Assembly (NCBI RefSeq): GCF_014230465.1 | Contig: NZ_JAAXCY010000005.1 | Span: forward strand, 531,040 to 595,039 | Direction of reading: 5' to 3' | DNA length: 64,000 bases | Origin: Pseudomonas cremoris | GTDB lineage: Bacteria > Pseudomonadota > Gammaproteobacteria > Pseudomonadales > Pseudomonadaceae | In this document: positions 52,529-60,732 of the stretch, piece by piece | How the letters are laid out: every line of letters starts with the position of its first letter | Position numbering within the stretch: the first letter of the stretch is position 1 | Program-made: the position numbers and the translations under genes | Notes under the pieces: model-generated | The model's input: only the letters and a program-made list of their open reading frames with translations | What the model was told of the DNA's origin: nothing | Database searches by the model: none

Positions 52529-53845
52529 ATGAATCACAAGACTTGCCTGGCCCTCGCCGTTTCCCTAGGGGCCGTGCAACACGCTGCTGCATCCGGTTTT
52601 ATCGATGACAGCAAAGCCAGCCTCGACCTGCGCAATTTCTATTACAACCAGGACACCCGCAACGCCAGGGGCGCGTCGGACAAAGAGTGGGGCCAGGCCT
52701 TCATGTTCAACTACCAGTCCGGTTTCACCGAGGGCACGGTGGGCCTGGGACTGGACTTGCAGCAACTGTATGGCCTGCGTCTGGATGCCTCGGGACGTGC
52801 AGGCAAGACCGGTGAAGACAACACACCCGGCAGCGTCTTCCCGCTGGACGACGGAAAGGCCGCCCATGATTTCAGCAAGACCGGCGTTACCGGCAAGATG
52901 CGTATCGCCCAGACCCAGCTTAAAGTCGGCAACCTGCAGCCCAAGCTGCCAGTGCTCACCACAGAAGACGGCCGCCTGCTGCCGCAGACGTTTCGCGGTT
53001 ATCAGGTGGACTCCAAAGACCTCAAGGACTTCAACCTGATCGCCGGTAAACTCGAGCAAGTCGTGGACCGTAATTCCAGCAACGGCCAAGGCCTGTCGAT
53101 CGCCGGCGCCAACGACCCGATCAAGGGCAAGTCGAGCAACCAGTTCTACTACGGCGGTGTGGATTACGCGGTCAGCAAGCAACTGCAATTGCAGTACTAC
53201 TACGCGAGTCTGGAGAACTTCTACCAGCAGCATTTCCTCGGCCTGGTGCATAACTGGCAATTGCCGGTAGGACAGCTCAAGAGTGACCTGCGGTATTTCT
53301 ACAGCACCGCCGACGGCAAGAATTCCAGTGCGTCGGGGCGTAGCGAGGGTTACGTCAGCTCGGGTTACTACGCGCCTGGCGTCAACGCAGGCAAGGTCGA
53401 CAACCGCCTGTGGAGTGCGCTGTTTACTTATGCGCTTAGCGGGCATTCGGTCAGCCTCGGTTACCAGAAAACCACCGGCCAAAGTGACTTTCCCCATATC
53501 AACCAAGGGCAGGGCCGTTCGCTCTACCTGATCACCAATTCGCAGTCGCTCAAATTCGTCAATGCCGGAGAACAAGCCACCGTCGGCAGCTATGCCTACG
53601 ACTTTGCCGGCCTTGGCGTACCGGGCCTGCGCTCTAGCGTGACGTACATTCACGGCAGCCATGTCCGCACTGCGGGTCGCGATAACAGTGAATGGGAACG
53701 TGACGTGCGCGTGGATTACGTGATCCCCACCGGTACCCTGAAGGGCCTGGGGTTCACCTGGCGCAGTGCGGTGCTGCGGGGTAATGACACTGCCGACAAG
53801 GACGAGACTCGGCTGATCGTCAGCTACAGCATCCCGTTGATGTAA
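52529..53845 (+). CDS. OprD-family outer-membrane porin
   Basis: 438 residues with signal peptide (LALAVSLGAVQHAAA), mature start FIDDSKASLDLRNFYYN, EWGQAFMFNYQSGFTEG, and C-terminal VSYSIPLM. Start at MNHKTCLA (52529) with GGAG seven bases upstream. No transport or catabolic genes are adjacent, so the substrate is unknown. Second OprD-type porin in the window. Confidence 0.95.
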   Translation: MNHKTCLALAVSLGAVQHAAASGFIDDSKASLDLRNFYYNQDTRNARGASDKEWGQAFMFNYQSGFTEGTVGLGLDLQQLYGLRLDASGRAGKTGEDNTPGSVFPLDDGKAAHDFSKTGVTGKMRIAQTQLKVGNLQPKLPVLTTEDGRLLPQTFRGYQVDSKDLKDFNLIAGKLEQVVDRNSSNGQGLSIAGANDPIKGKSSNQFYYGGVDYAVSKQLQLQYYYASLENFYQQHFLGLVHNWQLPVGQLKSDLRYFYSTADGKNSSASGRSEGYVSSGYYAPGVNAGKVDNRLWSALFTYALSGHSVSLGYQKTTGQSDFPHINQGQGRSLYLITNSQSLKFVNAGEQATVGSYAYDFAGLGVPGLRSSVTYIHGSHVRTAGRDNSEWERDVRVDYVIPTGTLKGLGFTWRSAVLRGNDTADKDETRLIVSYSIPLM

Positions 53846-53851
53846 CGACTA

Positions 53852-54094
53852 TCAGCTGCCCGACTTTTTCGGCTTGGGTTTGCTGTCTTTAGCGTTATCC
53901 GCTGGCTTTGGCGGCTGCTTGTCAGTGTCTTTGGGTTTCTTGTCGCTCTCGGACTGGCCGCTCGGGATAGTACCCGGCGGCAGCGCGTTGGCTGCGGGCG
54001 CGGTGTCGTCGCCAAAGGCGGCGAGGGCAGGGCCGGTGAGTAGCGCGCACAGGCCGAGGATCAGCAAAATCCGTTGGGAAAATTTGGTCTTCAT
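53852..54094 (-). CDS. Small secreted Lys/Pro-rich protein
   Basis: 80 residues: signal peptide (ILLILGLCALLTGPALA) and a low-complexity mature tail of Lys, Pro, Asp and Ser (KKPKDTDKQPPKPAD...). No domain. Ends seven bases from the convergent porin gene. Confidence 0.7.
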   Translation of the reverse strand: MKTKFSQRILLILGLCALLTGPALAAFGDDTAPAANALPPGTIPSGQSESDKKPKDTDKQPPKPADNAKDSKPKPKKSGS

Positions 54095-54173
54095 GACGTA
54101 ATCCCCTATCGCAGGGTTATGACCTTCAACGGCTGCGAAGCCCGCAAATCTGCCAGGCTTCGCAGGACCGGGA

Positions 54174-54650
54174 TCAAGCCGCCATAGGCTTGCTGGCTTG
54201 AGACTTCTTGTAGGCCGCTTTCATTGCTTCCATCTCTGCACCTAGCGCGTCGAGTGTGGCTTTGCCCAGCAGTTTTTTCGCCTGGGGAAACATTTCGGTT
54301 TCCTCTTCCTCGATGTGATGCTCCAGCAGTTCCTTGACCACTTTGACACGGCCAGAGAACTCCGTAGTGGAGGGTTCGGTCTGCTTCAGGTCAGGCAGCA
54401 CCAGGGAGTCGACAGTGCGGTGCTCTTCCTTGGCCTCGTGGTACATGATGTCCTGCTCCTTGCCCCCTGCTTTTCTGAACGCGGGGTAAAGAATTTCTTC
54501 TTCCAGTTTGGTGTGCAAGCTTATTTCTGCTTCCAATTTGGCCAACAAATCGGTGCGTTTTTTTACCCCGCGTTCGGTGGACTCACTCAGTTGAGTCAGC
54601 AGGGCTTTCACACGTTCATGGTCAGCTTTGAGCAGGTCAATGGCATTCAT
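54174..54650 (-). CDS. Hemerythrin HHE-domain protein
   Basis: 158 residues, four-helix bundle with the di-iron ligands spread as DHERVKAL (His14), HTKLEEEILYP, YHEAKEEHRTV and HHIEEEETEMFP. Binds O2 or senses oxygen/iron/NO. Start MNAIDLLK (54650) has GAGG eight bases upstream; the preceding in-frame GTG overlaps that site. Confidence 0.92.
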   Translation of the reverse strand: MNAIDLLKADHERVKALLTQLSESTERGVKKRTDLLAKLEAEISLHTKLEEEILYPAFRKAGGKEQDIMYHEAKEEHRTVDSLVLPDLKQTEPSTTEFSGRVKVVKELLEHHIEEEETEMFPQAKKLLGKATLDALGAEMEAMKAAYKKSQASKPMAA

Positions 54651-54918
54651 GGGGATCACCTCATTCAGGGACGGTAGGCGTGTCTAAAGGCACACCTCTT
54701 GAAAGAGTGACTTGCATCAGGTGTACCAAGCTTGGCGAAAATAGATTTCTTTTGTTATTCAATTAGATAGTCAATGCCTCACACGTCTGTTGTCGTGCAG
54801 GTTGCATGGTGGGTGCTGTCCAGGCTTGCATTACGCCCAAGCGGTACGCCGCTGCACATTTTAATGAACCCTGGGCTTGAATGATTGACCTAAGGCTTAA
54901 GACCTCAGGAGGTGAATC
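54651..54918. other. Intergenic region, 268 bases
   Basis: Holds the promoter regions of the divergent hemerythrin and PLDc_N genes. GCGGTACGCCGC (54840-54851) is a short palindrome; I see no gene or clear promoter match. Confidence 0.4.
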
Positions 54919-55125
54919 ATGCAATTAGAATATGTCTGGATCGGTTTGGCAGTGATCCTGCTGCTGTTGGAACTGTGGGCCATTAACGTCGTGTTGCGCA
55001 GTACGGGTGGCTGGGAGACCAAGGGTTTATGGCTGGTGATTTTGATTTTCGTGCCGCTGTTCGGGTTGATCGCATGGGCGATGTTCGGGCCTAAGCGTGA
55101 AATGCCGGAACATCGTAGAAGCTGA
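54919..55125 (+). CDS. PLDc_N-type two-helix membrane protein
   Basis: 68 residues, two membrane helices (IGLAVILLLLELWAINVVL and LWLVILIFVPLFGLIAWAMFG, the second quoted in part) with the KGLWLVI..VPLFGLI pattern of phospholipase-D N-terminal (cardiolipin-synthase-like leader) domains, here free-standing. A perfect AGGAGGTG site lies six bases before the ATG. Followed by a strong terminator. Confidence 0.85.
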   Translation: MQLEYVWIGLAVILLLLELWAINVVLRSTGGWETKGLWLVILIFVPLFGLIAWAMFGPKREMPEHRRS

Positions 55126-55142
55126 GGCAAAGACACAATAGA

Positions 55143-55168
55143 AAAGGCGCCCTGAGGGCGCCTTTTTT
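55143..55168. terminator. Intrinsic terminator
   Basis: AAAAGGCGCCCT-GA-GGGCGCCTTTTTT: a GC-rich stem with T run, between the convergent PLDc_N and PfpI genes; works in both orientations. Confidence 0.88.
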
Positions 55169-55181
55169 ATGCGGCAGTCGT

Positions 55182-55742
55182 TTAGCCTGCGAGGGCTTGC
55201 GCAATGGCCTCGCTGAACGCCGGTAAATCATCCGGAGTGCGTGAGGTGATCAACGTCCAGCCATTGGCCGTGCATTGTTTGACCTCGGCATCCACCCAGC
55301 CTGCCGCACCGGCGTTTTCCAGGTCGATGCGCACGCTTTTGTAGGAGGTCAACGTTTTACCTTCGATCACGCCCGCATCGATCAGCGCCCACGGCCCGTG
55401 GCAGATCGCTGCAACGATTTTGCCCGCCTTGACGAAGTCGTTGATCAAGCGTTGCGCGTCGGGGTCCTGGCGCAGTGTGTCGGCATTGACCGTCCCTCCA
55501 GGGATGACCAGCGCGTCAAAGTCGCTGCCCACGGCGTCTGACAATTTCACATCGGACTCGACGGCTTTGTCCTTTTCAGTGTCGCCGACGAAGGTCTGGG
55601 TCGTGCCACCTTTGCCGGAAGCGTGGGTGACGGTCGCGCCGTAGCTGCGCAACGCTTGCAGAGGCTGGAGCAGCTCGTCGCGCTCGATGCCGGAGTTGGA
55701 GGTGATGAACAGAACGTTCTTGCCGTTGAGTTGCGCACTCAT
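55182..55742 (-). CDS. DJ-1/PfpI-family protein (YhbO-like)
   Basis: 186 residues with nucleophile elbow AAICHGPWALIDAG (Cys) and LVIPGGTVNADTLR. Class I glutamine-amidotransferase-like fold; relatives act as deglycases or stress proteases. Start MSAQLNGK at 55742. Neighbourhood of hemerythrin and small hydrophilic proteins suggests a general stress cluster. Confidence 0.9.
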   Translation of the reverse strand: MSAQLNGKNVLFITSNSGIERDELLQPLQALRSYGATVTHASGKGGTTQTFVGDTEKDKAVESDVKLSDAVGSDFDALVIPGGTVNADTLRQDPDAQRLINDFVKAGKIVAAICHGPWALIDAGVIEGKTLTSYKSVRIDLENAGAAGWVDAEVKQCTANGWTLITSRTPDDLPAFSEAIAQALAG

Positions 55743-55772
55743 GATCGAGTTTCTCCTGTAATCATAGAGGGG

Positions 55773-55862
55773 TTAATCGTCGTGTTTGGCTTGCAGTTCC
55801 TTGGCCATTTTCAGGTGGGTTCCAAGCGTGGGCAGAGTCTTGGTGGCGTTGGCGATACGCCG
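55773..55862 (-). pseudogene. Relic of a DUF4142-domain protein C terminus
   Basis: Minus-strand frame RRIANATKTLPTLGTHLKMAK ends in ELQAKHDD and a stop, like the C terminus of DUF4142 proteins (A..TLPTL..HL.MA..LQ). A stop codon immediately upstream and a possible frameshifted HGRLNTQVTAYRQ stretch show that the gene is broken; nothing of the N-terminal domain remains. Confidence 0.55.
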
Positions 55863-55949
55863 TTACCTGAGTGTTGAGCCGGCCGTGATCCGAAAGGTTT
55901 AATTTAATTTGCGCTTTTCTCGTCAGTGGCACTGCGCCGCACATTCCTT

Positions 55950-55976
55950 GAACTATCGATACCCGGCGACCTCTGC
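55950..55976 (+). promoter_or_regulatory. Candidate AlgU (sigma-22) promoter
   Basis: GAACTA (55950-55955), a 16-base spacer, then TCTGC (55972-55976), close to the AlgU consensus GAACTT-N16/17-TCTGA. Located 50 bases upstream of a small hydrophilic protein gene of the kind often under envelope or osmotic stress control. Confidence 0.4.
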
Positions 55977-56026
55977 TGCTTAAGTGGCCGTTCGTTTCAG
56001 CGGCCCTCAACTGCCTGGAGAAACCT

Positions 56027-56251
56027 ATGTCCGATCACAAGACCGCCGATAAAACCCCCGATCCCATTAGCTCCGAACAGGCTCAGAAAGGCGCTGGCAG
56101 AGCAGCCAAGGGCGAAACGCTGGAGCGTGCGAATCCAAAGACCGGAACCGTCGACAAGGTCATCACTCCCACATCGGTCAAGGAGGTTGAGCGCCAGACG
56201 GATGCGATCAACGAGCAGGCAGCCAAGGCCGAGCGCAAGCTGGGCCACTGA
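56027..56251 (+). CDS. Small hydrophilic protein, function unknown
   Basis: 74 residues, very polar (DHKTADKTPDPISSEQAQKG; PTSVKEVERQTDAINEQAAKA), probably disordered or helical. GGAGAAACCT precedes the ATG. Stop is two bases before the next gene's ATG, so it heads a three-gene operon. Confidence 0.7.
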   Translation: MSDHKTADKTPDPISSEQAQKGAGRAAKGETLERANPKTGTVDKVITPTSVKEVERQTDAINEQAAKAERKLGH

Positions 56252-56253
56252 AG

Positions 56254-56685
56254 ATGGCAAGGTCGATTACGGCATCTGAATTAGGCATCGAACTCAAGCC
56301 TTTGGATGACAGCAGTCTGTTCAAGTGGTTTATCGCCAGCTTCCTGATGGGCAAGCGTATTCAGGCGCCCATCGCGGCGCAGGCGTACCGGGAGATTGTC
56401 GAAGAGCAGGGCCGCGACACGCCGCGCAAGTTGCAACATTGCACGTCCCGGGAGCTGGTCTCGATGTTGGGGCGTGCGCATTACGTGCGCTACGACGAAA
56501 GCACTGCACAACGTCTGCTTGACCTTAGCGCCAAGCTCAATGCCGAATATGAGGGCAAGATCACTCACATACGCAGTATTAGCGAAGATCGCCAGGCATT
56601 CGAAAAACGCCTGGGCGAATTTGATGGAGTGGGCCCCAAGACCATCGAGATTTTCATGCGCGATGCCGCCAAGGTGCTGTTTTGA
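56254..56685 (+). CDS. HhH-containing, endonuclease-III/AlkA-like protein lacking the catalytic Asp
   Basis: 143 residues. N-terminal helical part with SLFKWFIASFLMGKRIQAPI, then the helix-hairpin-helix LGEFDGVGPKTIEIFMRD at about 120-138. In HhH-GPD glycosylases the catalytic Asp lies about 18-20 residues after the motif's Lys/Trp; here the protein ends 14 residues after it, so catalysis of that type is unlikely. May bind DNA or damaged bases only. Its last four bases overlap the DUF72 gene. Confidence 0.75.
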   Translation: MARSITASELGIELKPLDDSSLFKWFIASFLMGKRIQAPIAAQAYREIVEEQGRDTPRKLQHCTSRELVSMLGRAHYVRYDESTAQRLLDLSAKLNAEYEGKITHIRSISEDRQAFEKRLGEFDGVGPKTIEIFMRDAAKVLF

Positions 56686-57419
56686 CGACACCTCTTTACG
56701 TGGGGTGCGCGGGTTGGAGTTTGCCGCGTGAACAATGGTCCGCTTTTGTGCGCGACGGTACGCACTTGCAGCGCTATGCAACGCGGTTCAGGGCTGTGGA
56801 AATCAACAGTTCGTTTTATCGCCCACACTTGGCGAAGACTTACGAGCGCTGGAAATGCAGCGTGCCATCGGGGTTTCGTTTTTCGGTCAAAGTGCCCAAG
56901 CGCATCACGCATGAATTGCGTTTGCAGCACTGCGAGACGGCGCTGGATGAGTTTCTCGGGCAATGCTTGCACCTGGGTGAAACCCTGGGCTGCCTACTGG
57001 TGCAATTGCCGCCTTCGTTGAGTTATGAACGCTCCGTCGCCGCAAGATTTTTTAGCGCATTACGCCAGCGCTTTGGCGGGGCGGTGGTGCTGGAGCCTCG
57101 TCACCCCACGTGGCTTGAAGCCCAGGTGCTTTTGCAGGATCTACACATTGGCCGTGTGGCCGCCGACCCGCCGGCCGTCGACACCGGTGAGGCGCCTGGC
57201 GGTTGGCAAGGCGTGCATTATTGGCGCCTGCATGGCTCACCCCGTATCTATCACAGCGCCTATGGTCCGGAGCGGGTGCAGGCGTATGCGCGGTTATTGA
57301 GTCGGTCGGTTGAAGAGGGTATTCCCACCTGGTGCATCTTCGACAACACAGCCGGCGGCCATGCCGTCGACGACGCATTGCATTTACTCGACCTCCACCC
57401 GCATCACCTCCACACCTAA
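56682..57419 (+). CDS. DUF72-family protein (TIM-barrel)
   Basis: 245 residues with hallmarks YVGCAGWSLPREQW, VEINSSFYRP and FRFSVKVPKRITH, and HYWRLHGSPRIYHSAYG near the C terminus. The start is TTG at 56682, overlapping the upstream stop (TTGA). Function is unproven; a nuclease or nucleotide-related role is sometimes proposed. Co-translated with the HhH protein. The 3' end overlaps the convergent DeoR gene by 36 bases. Confidence 0.88.
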   Translation: MTTPLYVGCAGWSLPREQWSAFVRDGTHLQRYATRFRAVEINSSFYRPHLAKTYERWKCSVPSGFRFSVKVPKRITHELRLQHCETALDEFLGQCLHLGETLGCLLVQLPPSLSYERSVAARFFSALRQRFGGAVVLEPRHPTWLEAQVLLQDLHIGRVAADPPAVDTGEAPGGWQGVHYWRLHGSPRIYHSAYGPERVQAYARLLSRSVEEGIPTWCIFDNTAGGHAVDDALHLLDLHPHHLHT

Positions 57420-58169
57420 CTGCTCATACGCCTCCACACTTGGCACATGCCACTCAGTGATCAGGGTGTGGATACGGTTGCACGGCGCCACCACAAACGG
57501 CTCTACCGCGCCGAGCTTGTCGGCCATGGTCACGGCGACGACATGGGAGGCACTGTCGAGCAACGCTTGCTTGACCGCCACTTCATCAAAATGCAGCGAA
57601 CTGATGCCCACTTGTGGATGCAGCGCGCACACGCCTGTGAACAGCAGGTCGGCCTTGATGCTCTGGATCAGTCGCACGGTTTCCTGGCCGCTGGTGGACA
57701 GCGTTGCCGGGTTGAGTTGGCCGCCGGCGAGGATCACTTTCACGTCCGGATGGTCAGCCAGGGCGATGGCGATCATCGGCGACGGTGTGACCACGGTAAG
57801 GCGTATCGAGCGTGGCAATGACTGTGCGATCTGCAGGGTGGTGGAGCCTGAATCGAACAGCACGATTTGCCCATCTTCCACACGCTCTGCGGCCAGTCGG
57901 GCGAGGTGTCGCTTGGCGTCGTTGGTCTCGCCGACGCGGGTGAAGAAGTCCTTGCCGGTGTCCTTCGGACGGGGCAGCGCACCGCCGTGCACGCGTTGCA
58001 ACAGGCCGGCGGCGGCGAGCTCGCCGAGGTCGCGGCGGATGGTGTCCTGGGACACGGCAAAGTGCTCCACCAGTTCCGAGGCGGTGACTTTGCCGTCGCG
58101 CTCCAGCAGCAACAAAATCTTCTGTTTGCGCAAGGAAGGCAGGTCGATGGCTTGATGGGTATTGTGCAT
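57384..58169 (-). CDS. DeoR/GlpR-family transcriptional regulator
   Basis: 261 residues: HTH (GKVTASELVEHFAVSQDTIRRDL) in residues 26-50 with VHGGALP wing, then the DeoRC sugar-phosphate sensor domain (VLFDSGSTTLQIAQSL; LLFTGVCALHPQVG). Divergent from the alpha-hydroxy-acid oxidase gene, 121-base gap, its likely target. Confidence 0.92.
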   Translation of the reverse strand: MHNTHQAIDLPSLRKQKILLLLERDGKVTASELVEHFAVSQDTIRRDLGELAAAGLLQRVHGGALPRPKDTGKDFFTRVGETNDAKRHLARLAAERVEDGQIVLFDSGSTTLQIAQSLPRSIRLTVVTPSPMIAIALADHPDVKVILAGGQLNPATLSTSGQETVRLIQSIKADLLFTGVCALHPQVGISSLHFDEVAVKQALLDSASHVVAVTMADKLGAVEPFVVAPCNRIHTLITEWHVPSVEAYEQLGVEVMRVEVE

Positions 58170-58290
58170 GGTTATGCGTCTTTTTGCGGGTTTGTGCGAG
58201 ATTAGCCCCGCGCTGATTTAAACGCAATGGCTGGTTGTGCAGCCGATGGACGGTTACTCTCAGGGCTCAGTTCAGGGAGAGGTGACCTAG

Positions 58291-59451
58291 ATGCCGTTGA
58301 TCACAACCATCGAAGATTTACGCAAGCTGGCGCAAAAGCGTGTCCCGCGGATGTTCTACGACTACGCCGATTCTGGCTCCTGGACTGAGAGCACGTACCG
58401 GGCGAATGAAAGCGATTTTGCCTCGATAAAATTCCGCCAGCGGGTGGCACGCAACATTGATCAGCGATCGATCCGCGCCCGCATGATCGGCCAGGACATG
58501 GCGATGCCGGTCGCGTTGGCCCCCACCGGTTTGGCCGGTATGCAACACGCCGATGGCGAGATTCTCACCGCGCGCGCCGCCGCCGCGTTTGGCCTGCGCT
58601 ACACCTTGTCGACCATGAGCATCTGCTCGTTGGAAGACATTGCCGAACAGGTGGGCCAGCCGTTCTGGTTTCAGTTGTACGTGATGCGCGACCGCGCGTT
58701 TATCGAGCAACTGATCGAGCGCGCCAAGGCCGCCGGTGTGGATGCGCTGGTGTTGACCCTCGACCTGCAGATTCTCGGCCAACGCCACAAAGACCTGATC
58801 AACGGCCTGTCTGCGCCGCCCAAACTGACCTTGCCGAATATGCTCAACATGGCGACCAAACCGCGCTGGGTCATGGGCATGCTGGGCACCAAGCGTCGTG
58901 GCTTTGGCAATATCGTCGGGCATGTGAAGGGCGTTGCGGACATGAGTTCGCTGTCGTCGTGGACTGCCCAGCAATTCGACCCGAGCCTGAGTTGGAACGA
59001 TGTGGAATGGATCAAGAAATGCTGGGGCGGCAAGCTGATCATCAAGGGCATTCTCGATGTGGAGGACGCACGCTTGGCGGCCAACGCCGGTGCCGATGCG
59101 CTGGTGGTGAGCAACCACGGTGGTCGTCAGTTGGATGGTGCACCGTCAAGCATCAGCCAATTGCCTGCGATTGTTGACGCGGTGGGCGAGCGCATCGAGG
59201 TGTGGCTCGATGGTGGCATTCGTTCCGGCCAGGATGTGCTCAAGGCGATGGCGCTGGGTGCCAAAGGCACCATGATCGGTCGTCCGCATTTGTATGGTTT
59301 GGGTGCGTTGGGCGAGGCGGGGGTGACCAAGGCGCTGGAGATTATTGCGCGGGAATTGGACGTGTCGATGGCGCTGTGTGGGTATAACGATATACGCGAT
59401 GTGAATCGCGAGATTTTGTTGCCGGGTACATTTCCCGAAAGCATTAACTGA
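58291..59451 (+). CDS. FMN-dependent alpha-hydroxy-acid oxidase/dehydrogenase
   Basis: 386 residues with the FMN site ALAPTGLAGMQHADGE, WFQLYVMRDR, and the active-site VVSNHGGRQLDGAPSS (His/Arg) plus LDGGIRSGQDVLKAMALGA. Oxidises an L-2-hydroxy acid such as lactate; differs enough from LldD in the N terminus that the substrate is left open. Start has GGAGAGG nearby. Regulator is probably the divergent DeoR protein. Confidence 0.93.
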   Translation: MPLITTIEDLRKLAQKRVPRMFYDYADSGSWTESTYRANESDFASIKFRQRVARNIDQRSIRARMIGQDMAMPVALAPTGLAGMQHADGEILTARAAAAFGLRYTLSTMSICSLEDIAEQVGQPFWFQLYVMRDRAFIEQLIERAKAAGVDALVLTLDLQILGQRHKDLINGLSAPPKLTLPNMLNMATKPRWVMGMLGTKRRGFGNIVGHVKGVADMSSLSSWTAQQFDPSLSWNDVEWIKKCWGGKLIIKGILDVEDARLAANAGADALVVSNHGGRQLDGAPSSISQLPAIVDAVGERIEVWLDGGIRSGQDVLKAMALGAKGTMIGRPHLYGLGALGEAGVTKALEIIARELDVSMALCGYNDIRDVNREILLPGTFPESIN

Positions 59452-59459
59452 GCAAAAAA

Positions 59460-59530
59460 ATCGTAAAAAATTAAAAAGAGTTGTCCACGAAAACCGTGGG
59501 TATCTCTGTGGATAACTTTGCGAGGCCCCG
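59460..59530. other. AT-rich gap with paired DnaA-box-like sites
   Basis: A 20-base A/T-rich run, then TTGTCCACG (59481-59489; one to two differences from TTATCCACA) and TGTGGATAA (59517-59525; perfect complement of TTATCCACA) in opposite orientation 27 bases apart, plus a CCACG-AAAAC-CGTGG hairpin. Could bind DnaA. Not an origin by itself; the remaining bases up to 59643 show no gene. Confidence 0.4.
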
Positions 59531-59643
59531 GCAGGTATGGCGATTTAACCAAAGGTTAATATTTGATCAACTGCCGGCGCGGGCCAGTATGGGCAGGGTT
59601 TGCGCTTGACACGCAAGCGCGAACCCAGTGCCGAAAAGCGTTT

Positions 59644-60570
59644 TCACGAGTCGCCGCTGCGACCTGTGGAGTGCGTCACAACCTGGGCTGGCATCTTCGC
59701 TTGCATCAGCTTGTCCAGCGCCTGGCCATAACTGCGACCTGCCAGGCTCATGCTGTTGTTGTGGCTGGCACCGGGCACCAGTAGCAGCCGCTTGGGCTCC
59801 TGCGCGGCTTCGAATAATTGCTCGCTGAAACGTGGCGGCACGTAGCGGTCATCCAGGCCATGCACCACCAGCAGTGGCATATGGATATCGGCAATTTTGT
59901 CGATGGAATCGAACTTTTGCGACAACAACCAGCGCACCGGCAATGAGGTATTCGCCACTGCCGTGGCCACATCCGCCAGCGAGGTAAAGGTGGACTCGAT
60001 CACCAGACCACGTACCGGCAGCGGCACTTGTTTGCCCAATTCTGCGGCCAGGTCGATCGCGACCGCGCCGCCCAGGGAATGCCCGTAGATCAGGCGTTTG
60101 TTCGGGTCTGGTTGCAGCACCTGAAAGCGTTCCCAGGCAATGCGGGCGTCTTCGTACACGGTGGTTTCCGATGGCAATTCACCGTGGCTCTGGCCAAAGC
60201 CGCGATAGTCAATGGCCAGCACCGAATAACCCAGCGCGTGCAATTGCTCGATGCGAAACAGCTGCCCGGTCAGGTTCCAGCGCACGCCATGCAGATAGAG
60301 GATCGCTGGTGCGTCCTTCTTGTCCGCCGGGTACCACCAACCATGGATGTTCTGCCCCGATTTGAAGCTGGCAGGCTTGAGTTCGAATTCCTGCACCGCC
60401 TTGGGCAAGCCGGTGTACCAACCGGCAGTGCCGGGTTCGATGCGAAACACCAGCTCGCGCTCTTTGTGTTGCAGCACGGCACACCCCACCGGCAAACCGA
60501 CGACCAGCAGCGCCATGCACAGCAGGGGAAGCCAGCGCAGGCTCAGGCGCGAGAGAAAACGTGAAGACAT
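59644..60570 (-). CDS. Alpha/beta hydrolase (membrane-anchored, YhfR/Bem46-like)
   Basis: 308 residues. N-terminal membrane anchor LRWLPLLCMALLVVGLPVGCAV (in part), then hydrolase fold with YLHGVRWN oxyanion region, nucleophile GHSLGGA, Asp in HGLDDRYVP and His in GASHNNS. Start MSSRFLSR at 60570; earlier in-frame starts are discounted. Faces the periplasm if the N terminus is an uncleaved anchor. Similar to BEM46/ABHD proteins. Substrate unknown. Confidence 0.87.
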   Translation of the reverse strand: MSSRFLSRLSLRWLPLLCMALLVVGLPVGCAVLQHKERELVFRIEPGTAGWYTGLPKAVQEFELKPASFKSGQNIHGWWYPADKKDAPAILYLHGVRWNLTGQLFRIEQLHALGYSVLAIDYRGFGQSHGELPSETTVYEDARIAWERFQVLQPDPNKRLIYGHSLGGAVAIDLAAELGKQVPLPVRGLVIESTFTSLADVATAVANTSLPVRWLLSQKFDSIDKIADIHMPLLVVHGLDDRYVPPRFSEQLFEAAQEPKRLLLVPGASHNNSMSLAGRSYGQALDKLMQAKMPAQVVTHSTGRSGDS

Positions 60571-60732
60571 GAGGGTTCCAGGGCAAAGGTGAAGCAGGGG
60601 TTTTAACAGATAGCCCGTACAGGCTGGCATTAATTCGACAGCCGTAAACGGGGATTGCTTGCAAAGTGTTACAGCATTGAACATTGCGTGCAGGGATTGT
60701 TAGGGTGGTCGGCCAAACAGGAGGGCAAGCAC

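Noticed and set aside
55762..56010. Minus-strand 82-codon frame upstream of PfpI
   Set aside because: Runs in a different frame through the DUF4142 relic and promoter region; no start site support.
59460..59530. Chromosomal replication origin
   Set aside because: Only two box-like sites, and no dnaA/dnaN/rpmH-type neighbours; reported only as a possible DnaA-binding site.
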